NCBI GenBank assembly: GCA_039583345.1
Contig: JAZDSJ010000011.1
Location: 1 to 64,000 of the forward strand
Origin: Tectiglobus diatomicola
GTDB taxonomy: Bacteria > Pseudomonadota > Alphaproteobacteria > Rhizobiales > Hyphomicrobiaceae
Direction of reading: 5' to 3'
Length of the DNA stretch: 64,000 nucleotides
Shown here piece by piece: positions 48,798-57,505 of this stretch. A program made the position numbers and the translations under genes. The notes under the pieces were generated by a model, which was not told the origin of the DNA, searched no databases, and worked only from the letters and a program-made list of their open reading frames with translations. The stretch's first letter is position 1. The number at the start of each line of letters is the position of its first letter.

Positions 48798-49955
48798 TTA
48801 AACACTATCATCTAACCGAGACTGAGATTGAACTGATTTGTCATAATCATCATGATTTTGTATTGTATTCTTTTCTGAAACATTATCACTCTTCGATAAA
48901 GTTAACTGGTACTTTTTTTTGTTTGAAAATTTACTGTTGTTAAAACATGAAGTATTTTCAGTGCTTGAAACTCCGTTAACTGATTGAGCTTCCGGAATAT
49001 CTTCTGTAATTTGTTCTCTTTCCTCGGATATTGTATCAGTCTTTTCTGGTGACAAGGGTGATACTTTAGATGTTCTATAACTTACAGCATTAACGTTTTC
49101 ACTTATTCGGACTGTAAATAAATTAACGAGTTTAGATAGAGTATCACGCAAATGATGGCGATGCACAACCATATCAAGCATACCATGTTCTAATAAATAT
49201 TCAGCCCGTTGAAAGCCTTTAGGAAGTTCTTCCCGAATTGTTTGCTGGATTACACGTGGACCAGCAAAGCAAATTAAGGCGCCAGGTTCAGCGATATGAA
49301 CGTCCCCTAGCATTGCGTAAGATGCTGTCACACCGCCAGTTGTTGGATCAGTAAGTACAACAATATATGGTAATTTATTATCACGTAACTTTTGTACAGC
49401 TATCGTAGTTCTCGGCATTTGCATTAAAGAAAGTATACCCTCCTGCATTCGAGCACCCCCGGATGCTGTAAAAAGGATAAAAGGTGTTTTTATTTTTACG
49501 GCATGCATCATACCTGCGATAATTGTTTCACCAGCAGCCATACCAAGTGAGCCACCCATAAAACGAAAATCTTGAACTGCAGCAACAATAGGTTGGGTAT
49601 CAAGCTTACCTGCTCCTACTAAAACAGCATCCTCTAATGAGGTGTCAGCGCGAGCATCGCGCAGACGATCGATGTAGCGGCGCCCATCACGAAACTTGAG
49701 TGGATCGGATGAAACAGTTGGAGCCGAAATCTTTTCAAAGGAAGCATTATCAAATAAATGTTTGAGACGGATATCTGCAGCCATACGTATATGAAAGTTG
49801 GAACCAGGAACTACAAATTGATTGGCCTCAAGGTCTTTGTAAAAAACCATCTGTCCAGTTTCTGGACATTTGATCCACATGTTGTCCGGCACTTCGCGCT
49901 TGGTTGTGAGCAAGCCACGAATTCGTGGGCGTACAACGTTGCTGATCCAATTCAC
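48798..49955 (-). CDS. accD: Acetyl-CoA carboxylase carboxyltransferase subunit beta
   Basis: With AccA it transfers carboxyl from biotin to acetyl-CoA. The 385-residue protein has the crotonase-like core (about 110-290) with GGARMQEGILSLMQM near 164-178 and TTGGVTASYAMLGD near 205-218. The N-terminal zinc ribbon of most AccD proteins is degenerate: one cysteine (WIKCPETG) remains, as is usual in alphaproteobacteria. Residues 296-385 are a polar Ser/Lys/Asp-rich tail of unknown role. It starts with GTG at 49955 behind AAGGAG. Confidence 0.95.
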   Translation of the reverse strand: MNWISNVVRPRIRGLLTTKREVPDNMWIKCPETGQMVFYKDLEANQFVVPGSNFHIRMAADIRLKHLFDNASFEKISAPTVSSDPLKFRDGRRYIDRLRDARADTSLEDAVLVGAGKLDTQPIVAAVQDFRFMGGSLGMAAGETIIAGMMHAVKIKTPFILFTASGGARMQEGILSLMQMPRTTIAVQKLRDNKLPYIVVLTDPTTGGVTASYAMLGDVHIAEPGALICFAGPRVIQQTIREELPKGFQRAEYLLEHGMLDMVVHRHHLRDTLSKLVNLFTVRISENVNAVSYRTSKVSPLSPEKTDTISEEREQITEDIPEAQSVNGVSSTENTSCFNNSKFSNKKKYQLTLSKSDNVSEKNTIQNHDDYDKSVQSQSRLDDSV

Positions 49956-50050
49956 GTTTTGGACTCCTTTAATTGGGCTGAAGTTTCTTAATTAAATATA
50001 ATTCGGCAATGCAGTACAAGCGTACTTGTAAGTTACAAGTAAAGTAAGAG

Positions 50051-50881
50051 TTAAAGTCTGAGTGGTGCTGATAATTCTGAAACTAGATCTAAAACAGAAG
50101 ATACGGTGCTATTGGTAGCACGGTTTTCTATATCTAGACTTCGCTTTAATTTTCTTACTAAAACTGAGCCGGCTATAACCGCATCCGCATACTTTGAAAC
50201 TACAGCAACTTGTGAGGGTGTTTTGATACCAAAACCGATTCCAATAGGTAGAGTTGTTGAAGCACGAACGTGTTCTACTTTAGCTGCAACATCATCCAGG
50301 TTATTTAAAAGAGTTCCAGTGATGCCCGTAGTAGAAACATAATAAACGAAACCTGAAGTATGTTGAAGAATACTAACTAGACGCGTATGGTCTGTTGTCG
50401 GTGTAACTAAGCGAATGAAGCAAATTCCCTTGTCAATTGCTGGAATGCATAGTTCCTGATCTGCTTCTTGAGGTAAGTCTACAACGATTACTCCATCAAC
50501 ACCAGCCTCTTTCGCATCTGTCACGAACTGTTCCACGCCGTATACATAAATGGGGTTATAATATCCCATAAGAATGATTGGTGTTTTGTTGTCCTTATTA
50601 CGAAAATGGCGAACCATATCAAAGGTTTTTTTCATGGTTTGGCCGGACTTTAGAGCACGGGCCGAGGCCGCTTGAATATCATAACCATCTGCAATTGGAT
50701 CAGAAAATGGCATACCAAGTTCAATGAGATCTGCGCCAGAATCTGGCAGTCCTGAAAGGATATTCATTGATGTTTTAAAGTCCGGATCTCCAGCAGTAAT
50801 AAACGGCAAAAAAGCTGTTCGACCAATAATACTCAATTCAGCAAAACGCTGATCAATGCGATTATATTTAATCTCTTTCAC
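50051..50881 (-). CDS. trpA: Tryptophan synthase alpha subunit
   Basis: Cleaves indole-glycerol phosphate and feeds indole to TrpB. The 276-residue TIM barrel has FLPFITAGDPD near 24-34, the catalytic glutamate in LIELGMPFSDPIADG near 55-69, and GFGIKTPSQV near 216. The start appears to be GTG at 50881. It follows trpB by 48 bases. Confidence 0.97.
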   Translation of the reverse strand: MKEIKYNRIDQRFAELSIIGRTAFLPFITAGDPDFKTSMNILSGLPDSGADLIELGMPFSDPIADGYDIQAASARALKSGQTMKKTFDMVRHFRNKDNKTPIILMGYYNPIYVYGVEQFVTDAKEAGVDGVIVVDLPQEADQELCIPAIDKGICFIRLVTPTTDHTRLVSILQHTSGFVYYVSTTGITGTLLNNLDDVAAKVEHVRASTTLPIGIGFGIKTPSQVAVVSKYADAVIAGSVLVRKLKRSLDIENRATNSTVSSVLDLVSELSAPLRL

Positions 50882-50929
50882 ATCCTAACTCTTCATTGCT
50901 TTTATTAGAAATAAAAATGTAATTTTTTA

Positions 50930-52174
50930 TCATAAGATGTTTGTTCCCATCGCCTTAATAACTGTAAAAAGATCTTTGTCTCCTCTTCCACATAGATTCA
51001 TTACAAGAAGATGTTTCTTGGGTAGCCGCGGTGCGAGTTTCATAACGAAGGCTAAAGCATGTGATGGCTCTAATGCTGGAATAATACCCTCTAGTCGAGA
51101 ACAGAGCTGCAGTGCTTCTAACGCTTCTTTGTCTGTTGTAGGAAAGTATTGCACTCTGCCCTTATCTTTTAGCCAGGCATGTTCCGGACCGACACCAGGA
51201 TAATCAAGACCCGCTGAAATCGAATGACCTTCAAGTATCTGGCCATTAGAATCCTGCAAAAGATAAGTGCGATTTCCGTGTAATACGCCAGGCTTCCCGC
51301 CTGTCATAGAAGCAGCGTGACCATTTTCCACATTAATCCCATAGCCACCAGCTTCAATCCCATACATTGTGACTTCTTTATCATCGAGGAAGGGATGGAA
51401 TAGACCTATAGCGTTTGAACCACCACCAATGCAGGCCACTAAACTATCGGGCAAGCGTTCTTCACGTTCTAAAATTTGTTCGCGAACTTCTTGTCCGATT
51501 ATTGATTGAAAGTCGCGAACAATTTGTGGGTATGGATGTGGACCGGCAGCAGTACCTATCATGTAATATGTGTTATGTACATTTGTGACCCAGTCACGTA
51601 AAGCATCATTCATTGCATCCTTTAGTGTGCCGGCGCCAGAAGTAACTGGATTCAACTTGGCACCCAAAAGTTTAATGCGAGCCACGTTGGGACTTTGACG
51701 TTCAATATCTGTTGAACCCATATAAATTTCACATGTAATTCCATATTTAGCACAAACAGTGGCTACTGCAACACCGTGTTGACCTGCACCAGTTTCTGCA
51801 ATAATTCGTGTTTTACCCATGCGTTGTGCAAGTAAGATTTGTCCAAGACAATTGTTAATCTTGTGGCTACCAGTATGGTTAAGCTCATCACGCTTGAAAT
51901 ATATTTTAGCGCCAGCAAGATGCTCAGTCAAACGTTCTGCTAAATAAAGCGGGGATGGACGACCACCATAGTTATTTAGTAATTCACTGAATTTTTTTTT
52001 AAAATTGTTGTCGTTTCTTGCTTCCTTATATGCCTGTTCCAATTCTAAAATGAGTGGCATTAGTGTTTCAGAAACAAACCGGCCGCCAAAATTACCAAAG
52101 TATCCATTCTCGTCAGGGCCTGAACGGTATGTATCCAACTCTGATTTCTGGATTTTGCCTTCTTGTTGTGCCAT
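50930..52174 (-). CDS. trpB: Tryptophan synthase beta subunit
   Basis: PLP enzyme of 414 residues that condenses indole with serine. The PLP lysine is in LNHTGSHKINN near 100-110, followed by AETGAGQHGVA; the PLP phosphate loop is GGGSNAIG near 248. All catalytic residues are present and the length is normal. It lies 33 bases after trpF and 48 before trpA. Confidence 0.98.
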   Translation of the reverse strand: MAQQEGKIQKSELDTYRSGPDENGYFGNFGGRFVSETLMPLILELEQAYKEARNDNNFKKKFSELLNNYGGRPSPLYLAERLTEHLAGAKIYFKRDELNHTGSHKINNCLGQILLAQRMGKTRIIAETGAGQHGVAVATVCAKYGITCEIYMGSTDIERQSPNVARIKLLGAKLNPVTSGAGTLKDAMNDALRDWVTNVHNTYYMIGTAAGPHPYPQIVRDFQSIIGQEVREQILEREERLPDSLVACIGGGSNAIGLFHPFLDDKEVTMYGIEAGGYGINVENGHAASMTGGKPGVLHGNRTYLLQDSNGQILEGHSISAGLDYPGVGPEHAWLKDKGRVQYFPTTDKEALEALQLCSRLEGIIPALEPSHALAFVMKLAPRLPKKHLLVMNLCGRGDKDLFTVIKAMGTNIL

Positions 52175-52207
52175 AGTAAACCTAATATAATAGTTTTTCT
52201 AAAAGGA

Positions 52208-52849
52208 TTATAAACTTTTAGCAGCCTGAATAAAGGCACGAATAAGTATGGGATCTTTCCTGCCGGGTGAAACCTCAACACCAGATGATGTATCAACCAC
52301 CTTAGCGCCAGTTGAATGTATCGCGAGTTGAACATTATCTGGTGTTAGACCACCAGATAACATGAAGTCAACATTAGGTCTTATTTTCTCAAGCGTATTC
52401 CAATCAAATTGGATTCCGTTGCCACCTGGTAATAAAGAATTAGAAGGAGCTTTGGCATCGAATAAAATGTGATCGGCTACATTTTCATAGACATAAGCTT
52501 TTTCCACATCCATAGAAGATGCAACTTTAATGACTTTAATCGTTTGGCAGCTCGTCAATTTTGAAATCTGTTCAATACGTTCGACGTTCTCTGAGCCGTG
52601 TAGCTGATAAATATCAGGCTGAATTTCATCCGATATTCGCATTATGAAATCGTTTTGAGCATCAACTACGAGCGCTACAACTTTAGCGTGTTTTGCAACA
52701 TGTCTAGCAAGACGTTTGCCATCTGAAATAGAAATGTTTCGCGGACTCGGATCGAAGAAAACTAATCCTATGTAGTCGACCTTGTATTCGAGCGCCACAT
52801 CAATGTCAACTTCATTTCTGAGTCCGCATATTTTAACTTTTGTGGTCAT
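52208..52849 (-). CDS. trpF: Phosphoribosylanthranilate isomerase
   Basis: Third step of the tryptophan branch. The 213-residue TIM barrel starts with KVKICGLRN (catalytic Cys8) and has IGLVFFDPSPRNI near 27-39, QLHGSE near 81 and the phosphate-binding LSGGLTPDNV near 163. trpF heads the leftward trpF-trpB-trpA group; trpE, trpD and trpC are not in the window. Confidence 0.97.
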   Translation of the reverse strand: MTTKVKICGLRNEVDIDVALEYKVDYIGLVFFDPSPRNISISDGKRLARHVAKHAKVVALVVDAQNDFIMRISDEIQPDIYQLHGSENVERIEQISKLTSCQTIKVIKVASSMDVEKAYVYENVADHILFDAKAPSNSLLPGGNGIQFDWNTLEKIRPNVDFMLSGGLTPDNVQLAIHSTGAKVVDTSSGVEVSPGRKDPILIRAFIQAAKSL

Positions 52850-52976
52850 GTTAACACGTTAATATGAAGCGAGAGATATTTATATAATCTGGTATTAGTA
52901 ATAACGAATACACAAGAGTCCTAAATGAAAAAAAGTTATACGACTGAAATCAAAAACTGTGATTGCCGAAGAATTT

Positions 52977-53288
52977 TTAGGTATTGTCATACTCTTTCGC
53001 CAATCGTTCAGCTTCAACTTTCCAACGCATAGCCTCCTGGGTACGTTGACGCGCCTCTTTGCGCCATTTTCCCTGAGACATCCAGCTTGCTACACCGCCT
53101 AAAAATGCGCCAAGTGCTAATGACAAAAATATAAACATAGAAAAAGGAACAGATAAGTAAATGGTTGGATCATTACTGTTAAATGGATCTAAGTTAAAAT
53201 GTACCTCCTGCCTATTAGCTACGGCTAACGCTAGAATAACGATAGTAGTAATTATAACTAATAGCATTCCAATTAAGCGTGCAAACAA
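52977..53288 (-). CDS. LapA/DUF1049-family small membrane protein
   Basis: A 103-residue protein with two membrane segments (about 5-24 and 44-66), a basic glycine-rich junction (GGVASWMSQGKWRKEAR) and a C-terminal charged helix. This is the LapA/DUF1049 architecture; the E. coli relative takes part in LPS assembly control with LapB. It starts with TTG at 53288 behind AAGGA. Its place between ihfB and trpF is the standard Rhizobiales order. Confidence 0.85.
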   Translation of the reverse strand: MFARLIGMLLVIITTIVILALAVANRQEVHFNLDPFNSNDPTIYLSVPFSMFIFLSLALGAFLGGVASWMSQGKWRKEARQRTQEAMRWKVEAERLAKEYDNT

Positions 53289-53373
53289 GTTTTATATTCC
53301 TTATTCGAATGTGGGGAATTAGGCACTGTAATTTACCTTGACTCATATAAGTTGGCTGCAACCATGCCAATAT

Positions 53374-53676
53374 TTAATTACTATTTTTGGGATGGATATT
53401 TCCATTTAAACGATCACGTAATTCTTTGCCTGTTTTAAAAAATGGAACATGCTTTTCTTCTACTTTTACAGCAGCACCGGTTCTAGGATTGCGACCAATT
53501 CTGGGTGCACGGCATTTAACAGTAAAAGCACCAAAGCCTCGAAGTTCGACACGATCCCCTCGTGCTAGAGCTTCTATTATCTCATTAAAAATTGTATTAA
53601 CTATACACTCAACATCGCGTTGATACAGGTGCGGATTTGCAACTGCTATCTTTTGGATTAGCTCAGATTTTATCAC
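53374..53676 (-). CDS. ihfB: Integration host factor subunit beta
   Basis: A DNA-bending HU/IHF-family protein of 100 residues from the GTG at 53676. Signatures are HLYQRDVECIVNTIF near 15-30, VELRGFGAFTVK near 44-55 and the GRNPRTGAAVKV beta-arm near 61-72. The GTG was chosen because it gives the usual IKSELIQKIA start; an ATG at 53721 would add 15 residues and overlap sppA. IHF commonly assists NifA-sigma-54 loops, so it could act at the rnfA promoter, although no clear IHF site was found there. Confidence 0.95.
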   Translation of the reverse strand: MIKSELIQKIAVANPHLYQRDVECIVNTIFNEIIEALARGDRVELRGFGAFTVKCRAPRIGRNPRTGAAVKVEEKHVPFFKTGKELRDRLNGNIHPKNSN

Positions 53677-53710
53677 TTTTATTAACTCGCTCGAAATTAT
53701 GTTGACGCTC

Positions 53711-54682
53711 TCAACTTGCACCTGGTTTCCATACAGAGACTAATCCGTCAAGCGCGATGGCATCTATTTGGTGTTCAGATACCAATGAGGTGCTAAAAAA
53801 ATAAAAGGTTTTTATAAAAAGCTGTGTAAGATATCCTAAAGTTGAACCAGTTGTCAGCCGCCAGTCAAGTTGATTATCAGATCTCCAATCAACTATTTTT
53901 ATGTTATCTGGAATGTTTCTATTCTCAATCATCCAAGCAACTGCTTTATTTTCACCACCCAATTCGTCGATAAGATTGTATTTTAAAGCTGTACGACCAA
54001 GATAAACGCGACCATCGCGAAGTCCTGGAATATCATCAGCTGTAATTTTACGACGTCTCTCTACCAGATTTATAAACCAACGCTGACTATTAGCAATCAT
54101 TTCCATAGACACTTCGCGTGCTTCTGGTGAAATAGGTTTGAAAGCTGATGGTTCGGCCTTAAGTAAACCGCTTTTTATCTCGTTGATTTTAACTCCAGCC
54201 TTTTCTAGCAAGCCGGAGAACTCTGGCCATTGCATAATCACACCGACGGAACCCGTAATAGTGTTGCCACGCGCAATTATATGATCACAGGCCAGTCCTG
54301 TTGCATACGCCGCAGATGCAGCAATAGTGCCGAATTGTGCAACTACAGGTTTATTTTTGGCAATCGTACGGATCTCTTCAATTAGAGCCTCAGCACCAGT
54401 AGTTGTACCTCCTGGACTATTTATGGCAACTATAACTCCTTTGACATGATCAGCTTCGGCTATCATACGAAGCATTCTAAGTTGTTGGCGATTTTCTGTG
54501 ATAACACCGGAAATTGTGACACGTGCTATTTGCAATTGTCCAATTAGTCCTTTATCACCAGCTGTGAAAGATAATATAACGGTGAACACTCCTAACAATG
54601 AAATGAGTGCTAAAGATCGCCATATACCAAGCTTGCGTCGTAGACGACGACGGTCTAATACAGCTTCAATTTCTAAACTCAT
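53711..54682 (-). CDS. sppA: Signal peptide peptidase SppA
   Basis: Inner-membrane serine protease of 323 residues that degrades cleaved signal peptides. One N-terminal membrane segment at about 20-42 is followed by the S49 protease domain: VIVAINSPGGTTTGAEAL near 83-100, the nucleophile serine in GTIAASAAYATG near 118-129, and the general-base lysine in KSGLLKAEPSAF near 165-176. Length is normal for the short 36-kDa type. It precedes ihfB by 34 bases. Confidence 0.95.
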   Translation of the reverse strand: MSLEIEAVLDRRRLRRKLGIWRSLALISLLGVFTVILSFTAGDKGLIGQLQIARVTISGVITENRQQLRMLRMIAEADHVKGVIVAINSPGGTTTGAEALIEEIRTIAKNKPVVAQFGTIAASAAYATGLACDHIIARGNTITGSVGVIMQWPEFSGLLEKAGVKINEIKSGLLKAEPSAFKPISPEAREVSMEMIANSQRWFINLVERRRKITADDIPGLRDGRVYLGRTALKYNLIDELGGENKAVAWMIENRNIPDNIKIVDWRSDNQLDWRLTTGSTLGYLTQLFIKTFYFFSTSLVSEHQIDAIALDGLVSVWKPGAS

Positions 54683-54837
54683 GTGTATTCACCTAAATTG
54701 CCTGTTTCTAAGACATGTACGACTACGGTGTTGTTGCAAGTGAAAAGATATCACGAATATGAAGCAAATTGCTCATATAATTGAAAGGAGTGTATACCAT
54801 TATGTTATTTAGAGTTGTGTAATAGCTTTTTACTCGA

Positions 54838-54871
54838 GAAAGTGAGTTGTTAATATTAACCACACACTTTC
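54838..54871. repeat. Imperfect 34-base palindrome between rpsA and sppA
   Basis: Arms GAAAGTG (54838-54844) and CACTTTC (54865-54871) enclose a perfect core GTTAATATTAAC; across the 17-base half-sites only two positions fail to pair. It lies 39 bases after the rpsA stop and about 155 bases before sppA. No U-run follows on the minus strand, so an operator or a 3'-end stabiliser is as likely as a terminator. Confidence 0.5.
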
Positions 54872-54909
54872 ATTGTATCTAAATTCTACTTATGGTCTTA
54901 AATAGTAAA

Positions 54910-56625
54910 TTACACGTCCGTATTTTGGTTCCGTTTCATAGCTGCACCAAGAATATCGCCTAGTGAAGCGCCTGAGTCCGATGAGCCATATTGTTCAACA
55001 GCTTGTTTTTCTTCTGCTATTTCAAGTGATTTAATAGATACGCCAATTCGACGCGCCATTTTATCTATAGAAGTTATAGCCGTATCAACTTTATCACCAA
55101 CATTAAAGCGCTCTGGGCGTTGTTCGGAACGCTCACGTGAAAGATCAGAACGTTTAATAAATGTTGTCATATCACTCTCAGCGATCTTAACCTCAACACC
55201 ATTCTCCTGAACGCTTATTACCTCGCAAGTAACTGGATCTCCTCGTTTGAAACCTTCCATGGCTTCCATCGGATCACTGCTAACTTGCTTAATGCCAAGA
55301 GAAATTCGTTCTTTTGAGGAATCGACATCAAGAACGACGGCACGAACTGTATCTCCTTTGTTGTATCCTTTAATAGCCTCATCACCTGTTTTATTCCAGT
55401 CCAGATCAGAAAGATGAACCATCCCATCAACACCATTGTCAAGACCAATAAAAAGACCAAATTCTGTGATGTTACGAATAGGCCCCTCTACCTCTGCTCC
55501 TTTAGGATGTTTAGTTAGAAATGCTTCCCAAGGGTTGTCTTGGGTTTGTTTAAGACCTAAGGAAATTCGACGCTTTTGTGGATCGACTTCAAGGATTTGA
55601 ACTTCAACCTTTTGACTTGTTGACACTATTTTGCCGGGATGAACATTTTTCTTAGTCCAGCTCATTTCAGAAACATGGATCAAACCTTCAACGCCGGCCT
55701 CAAGTTCGACAAAAGCACCATAATCTGCTATATTAGTTACAACACCTTCAAATTTGGAATTAAGAGGATATTTTGTGTTAATGCTGTACCACGGATCTTC
55801 TTGAAGTTGCTTCATTCCAAGGCTAATGCGTTGCGTTTCTGGGTTTATACGAACAATCTGTACTTTGATTGAGTCACCAACATTTACGATCTCAGACGGA
55901 TGATTGACACGACGCCATGCCATATCAGTTACGTGTAAAAGTCCGTCAATGCCGCCCAGATCAATAAATGCTCCATAATCAGTAATATTTTTTACAACAC
56001 CATCGATGACTTGGCCTTCTCCCAAACGGGCAACAATATCTGCTCGCTGTTCTGCGCGAGTTTCTTCCAGCACGGAACGGCGTGAAACTACAATGTTACC
56101 GCGGCGACGATCCATTTTTAGAATCTGAAAAGGTTGTTCCTGATGCATTAACGGACCGATATCACGTACGGGACGAATATCAACCTGACTTCCAGGTAGG
56201 AAAGCTACAGCTCCATCAAGGTCAACTGTAAAGCCACCCTTGACCTTGGAAAAAATTATGCCAATAACTTTCTCGCCAGTCTCAAATTGTTTTTCCAGTC
56301 GTATCCAGCTTTCTTCTCGACGGGCCTTGTCACGACTAAGCACAGCCTCACCTGCTGCATTTTCAATACGTTCGAGGTAGACTTCGACTTCGTCCCCAAT
56401 ATTGATATCTGGATCTTTACCTGCAATTGCGAATTCTTTAAGTGGCACGCGACCTTCCATCTTAAGACCAACATCTATAACAGCGAGATCTTTTTCTATT
56501 CCAACCACACGACCACGAACAACATTCCCTTCGTAAGCAACGTCTGCGGCTAACGTTTCATTGAGTAGAGCTTCAAAGTCTTCGATGCTTGGCATCATTT
56601 GATTTTCTGTTTTAATCATAGTCAT
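54910..56625 (-). CDS. rpsA: 30S ribosomal protein S1
   Basis: Binds mRNA leaders on the 30S subunit. The 571-residue protein has six S1 (OB-fold) repeats at roughly 35-100, 118-183, 203-272, 288-358, 375-445 and 460-530, with repeated DYGAFIDLGG/EYGLF and GLIHVSEMSW/GLLHVTDMAW motifs followed by RISLG(L/M)KQ. Length is normal. It follows cmk by 238 bases, an unusually long and structured leader for a neighbour that is normally close. ATG at 56625; the second ATG (two codons later) is also possible. Confidence 0.97.
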   Translation of the reverse strand: MTMIKTENQMMPSIEDFEALLNETLAADVAYEGNVVRGRVVGIEKDLAVIDVGLKMEGRVPLKEFAIAGKDPDINIGDEVEVYLERIENAAGEAVLSRDKARREESWIRLEKQFETGEKVIGIIFSKVKGGFTVDLDGAVAFLPGSQVDIRPVRDIGPLMHQEQPFQILKMDRRRGNIVVSRRSVLEETRAEQRADIVARLGEGQVIDGVVKNITDYGAFIDLGGIDGLLHVTDMAWRRVNHPSEIVNVGDSIKVQIVRINPETQRISLGMKQLQEDPWYSINTKYPLNSKFEGVVTNIADYGAFVELEAGVEGLIHVSEMSWTKKNVHPGKIVSTSQKVEVQILEVDPQKRRISLGLKQTQDNPWEAFLTKHPKGAEVEGPIRNITEFGLFIGLDNGVDGMVHLSDLDWNKTGDEAIKGYNKGDTVRAVVLDVDSSKERISLGIKQVSSDPMEAMEGFKRGDPVTCEVISVQENGVEVKIAESDMTTFIKRSDLSRERSEQRPERFNVGDKVDTAITSIDKMARRIGVSIKSLEIAEEKQAVEQYGSSDSGASLGDILGAAMKRNQNTDV

Positions 56626-56752
56626 TTGTTTTTTTGAGCCTTCAAGTCAGTCATGCTGGTTTGCTCCCGGTATATTACGCAATTAAACATGCTAATACCG
56701 CAAGTAAATAATAAAAAAACTTATTATGGACGAGGACAGCTAACACACAAAG

Positions 56753-56774
56753 CCGTCATGTATCCACATGACGG
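56753..56774 (-). promoter_or_regulatory. Stable hairpin in the rpsA leader
   Basis: CCGTCATG and CATGACGG are perfect 8-base arms around a six-base loop, in a GC-richer patch about 130 bases before the rpsA start. On the minus strand it is followed by CTTTGTGTG, a weak U-tract. It could be a terminator/attenuator or a binding site for S1, which autoregulates rpsA in gammaproteobacteria. Confidence 0.5.
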
Positions 56775-56840
56775 TTGCCAAATTTAAGTTGCTGGCACCG
56801 AATTATTTGCTGATAGGACTGCAATTGAAGAGCCGTGCTC

Positions 56841-56880
56841 GCCAACGGGATTCGAACGCAAATTCAAGCGTTCTGTTGGC
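56841..56880 (-). promoter_or_regulatory. Two-part hairpin spanning the cmk stop codon
   Basis: Outer arms GCCAAC/GTTGGC and inner arms GAACGC/GCGTTC enclose an eight-base loop that contains the cmk stop codon (56864-56866). The inner pair is perfect; the two stems are separated by a 1-by-7 internal loop. It would form at the 3' end of cmk and the start of the rpsA leader, where RNA processing or termination might occur. Confidence 0.45.
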
Positions 56881-57505
56881 TAATCTTCCTTTTGATTAGT
56901 TCATTAGCAGCCTCAAACGATTTTACTATACCTAAGTTACTCGTATCTAGCAACAAAGCATATTGAGCAGGATGTAAAGGAGATTGCTTTCTATTGTAGT
57001 CTCGATCATCACGTTCTTGCATATAAGTCAAAACATCATTTAACTTGATATTTTCGCCGTTTCTTATTAATTCTAAATAACGACGCTTTGCGCGTATATT
57101 AATGTCGGCAGTAATATAAAGCTTCACATCTGCATTTGGACAAACCACTGTACCAATATCACGACCATCAAGAACGGCACCAGTATTTATATGCTGCTCA
57201 ACAAATCTATTTTGTGTTTCGGATAACAACTTACGTAACTCTGAATGAGAGCCTATGATGGATGCGGCCGTAGCAATATCAGTTAAGCGCAAGGTTGGAT
57301 CAGATAATGTATCCAAATTAAGGGAAAGAGCTGCTTTAACAGCGTCAGACTCTTGCTCTAATGAACCTCCGATTTTTTTTACATCACGAGCTACTGCACG
57401 GTACAAAAGCCCAGTATCAAGATACGCAAAACCGTAATGTTTTGCAATCTGCCTCGCAATAGTACCTTTACCAGATGCAGCAGGCCCGTCGATCGCTATA
57501 AGCAT
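56864..57505 (-). CDS. cmk: Cytidylate kinase
   Basis: Phosphorylates CMP and dCMP. The 213-residue P-loop kinase starts LIAIDGPAASGKGT (P-loop 6-14) and has YLDTGLLYRAVA near 33-44 and LDGRDIGTVVCPNA near 117-130, plus the ERDDRDYNRKQSPL lid region near 167-180. The ATG overlaps the aroA stop by one base (TAATG), so translation is coupled. The stop codon lies in the loop of a hairpin. Confidence 0.97.
   Translation of the reverse strand: MLIAIDGPAASGKGTIARQIAKHYGFAYLDTGLLYRAVARDVKKIGGSLEQESDAVKAALSLNLDTLSDPTLRLTDIATAASIIGSHSELRKLLSETQNRFVEQHINTGAVLDGRDIGTVVCPNADVKLYITADINIRAKRRYLELIRNGENIKLNDVLTYMQERDDRDYNRKQSPLHPAQYALLLDTSNLGIVKSFEAANELIKRKISQQNA

Noticed and set aside
49700..49900. Loss of the zinc-ribbon cysteines in AccD
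   Set aside because: From memory this is the usual state in alphaproteobacterial AccD and is not specific to this genome.
56785..56812. TGGCAC...TTGC resembling a sigma-54 promoter near rpsA
   Set aside because: The GG and GC doublets are 13 bases apart instead of 10, so it does not fit the -24/-12 geometry, and it points away from rpsA.
56838..56875. tRNA-like T-arm sequence (GTTCGAATCCCG on the minus strand) between cmk and rpsA
   Set aside because: No matching acceptor, D or anticodon arms exist, and the T-stem itself does not pair correctly. The same bases are better explained by the two-part hairpin at the cmk stop codon.
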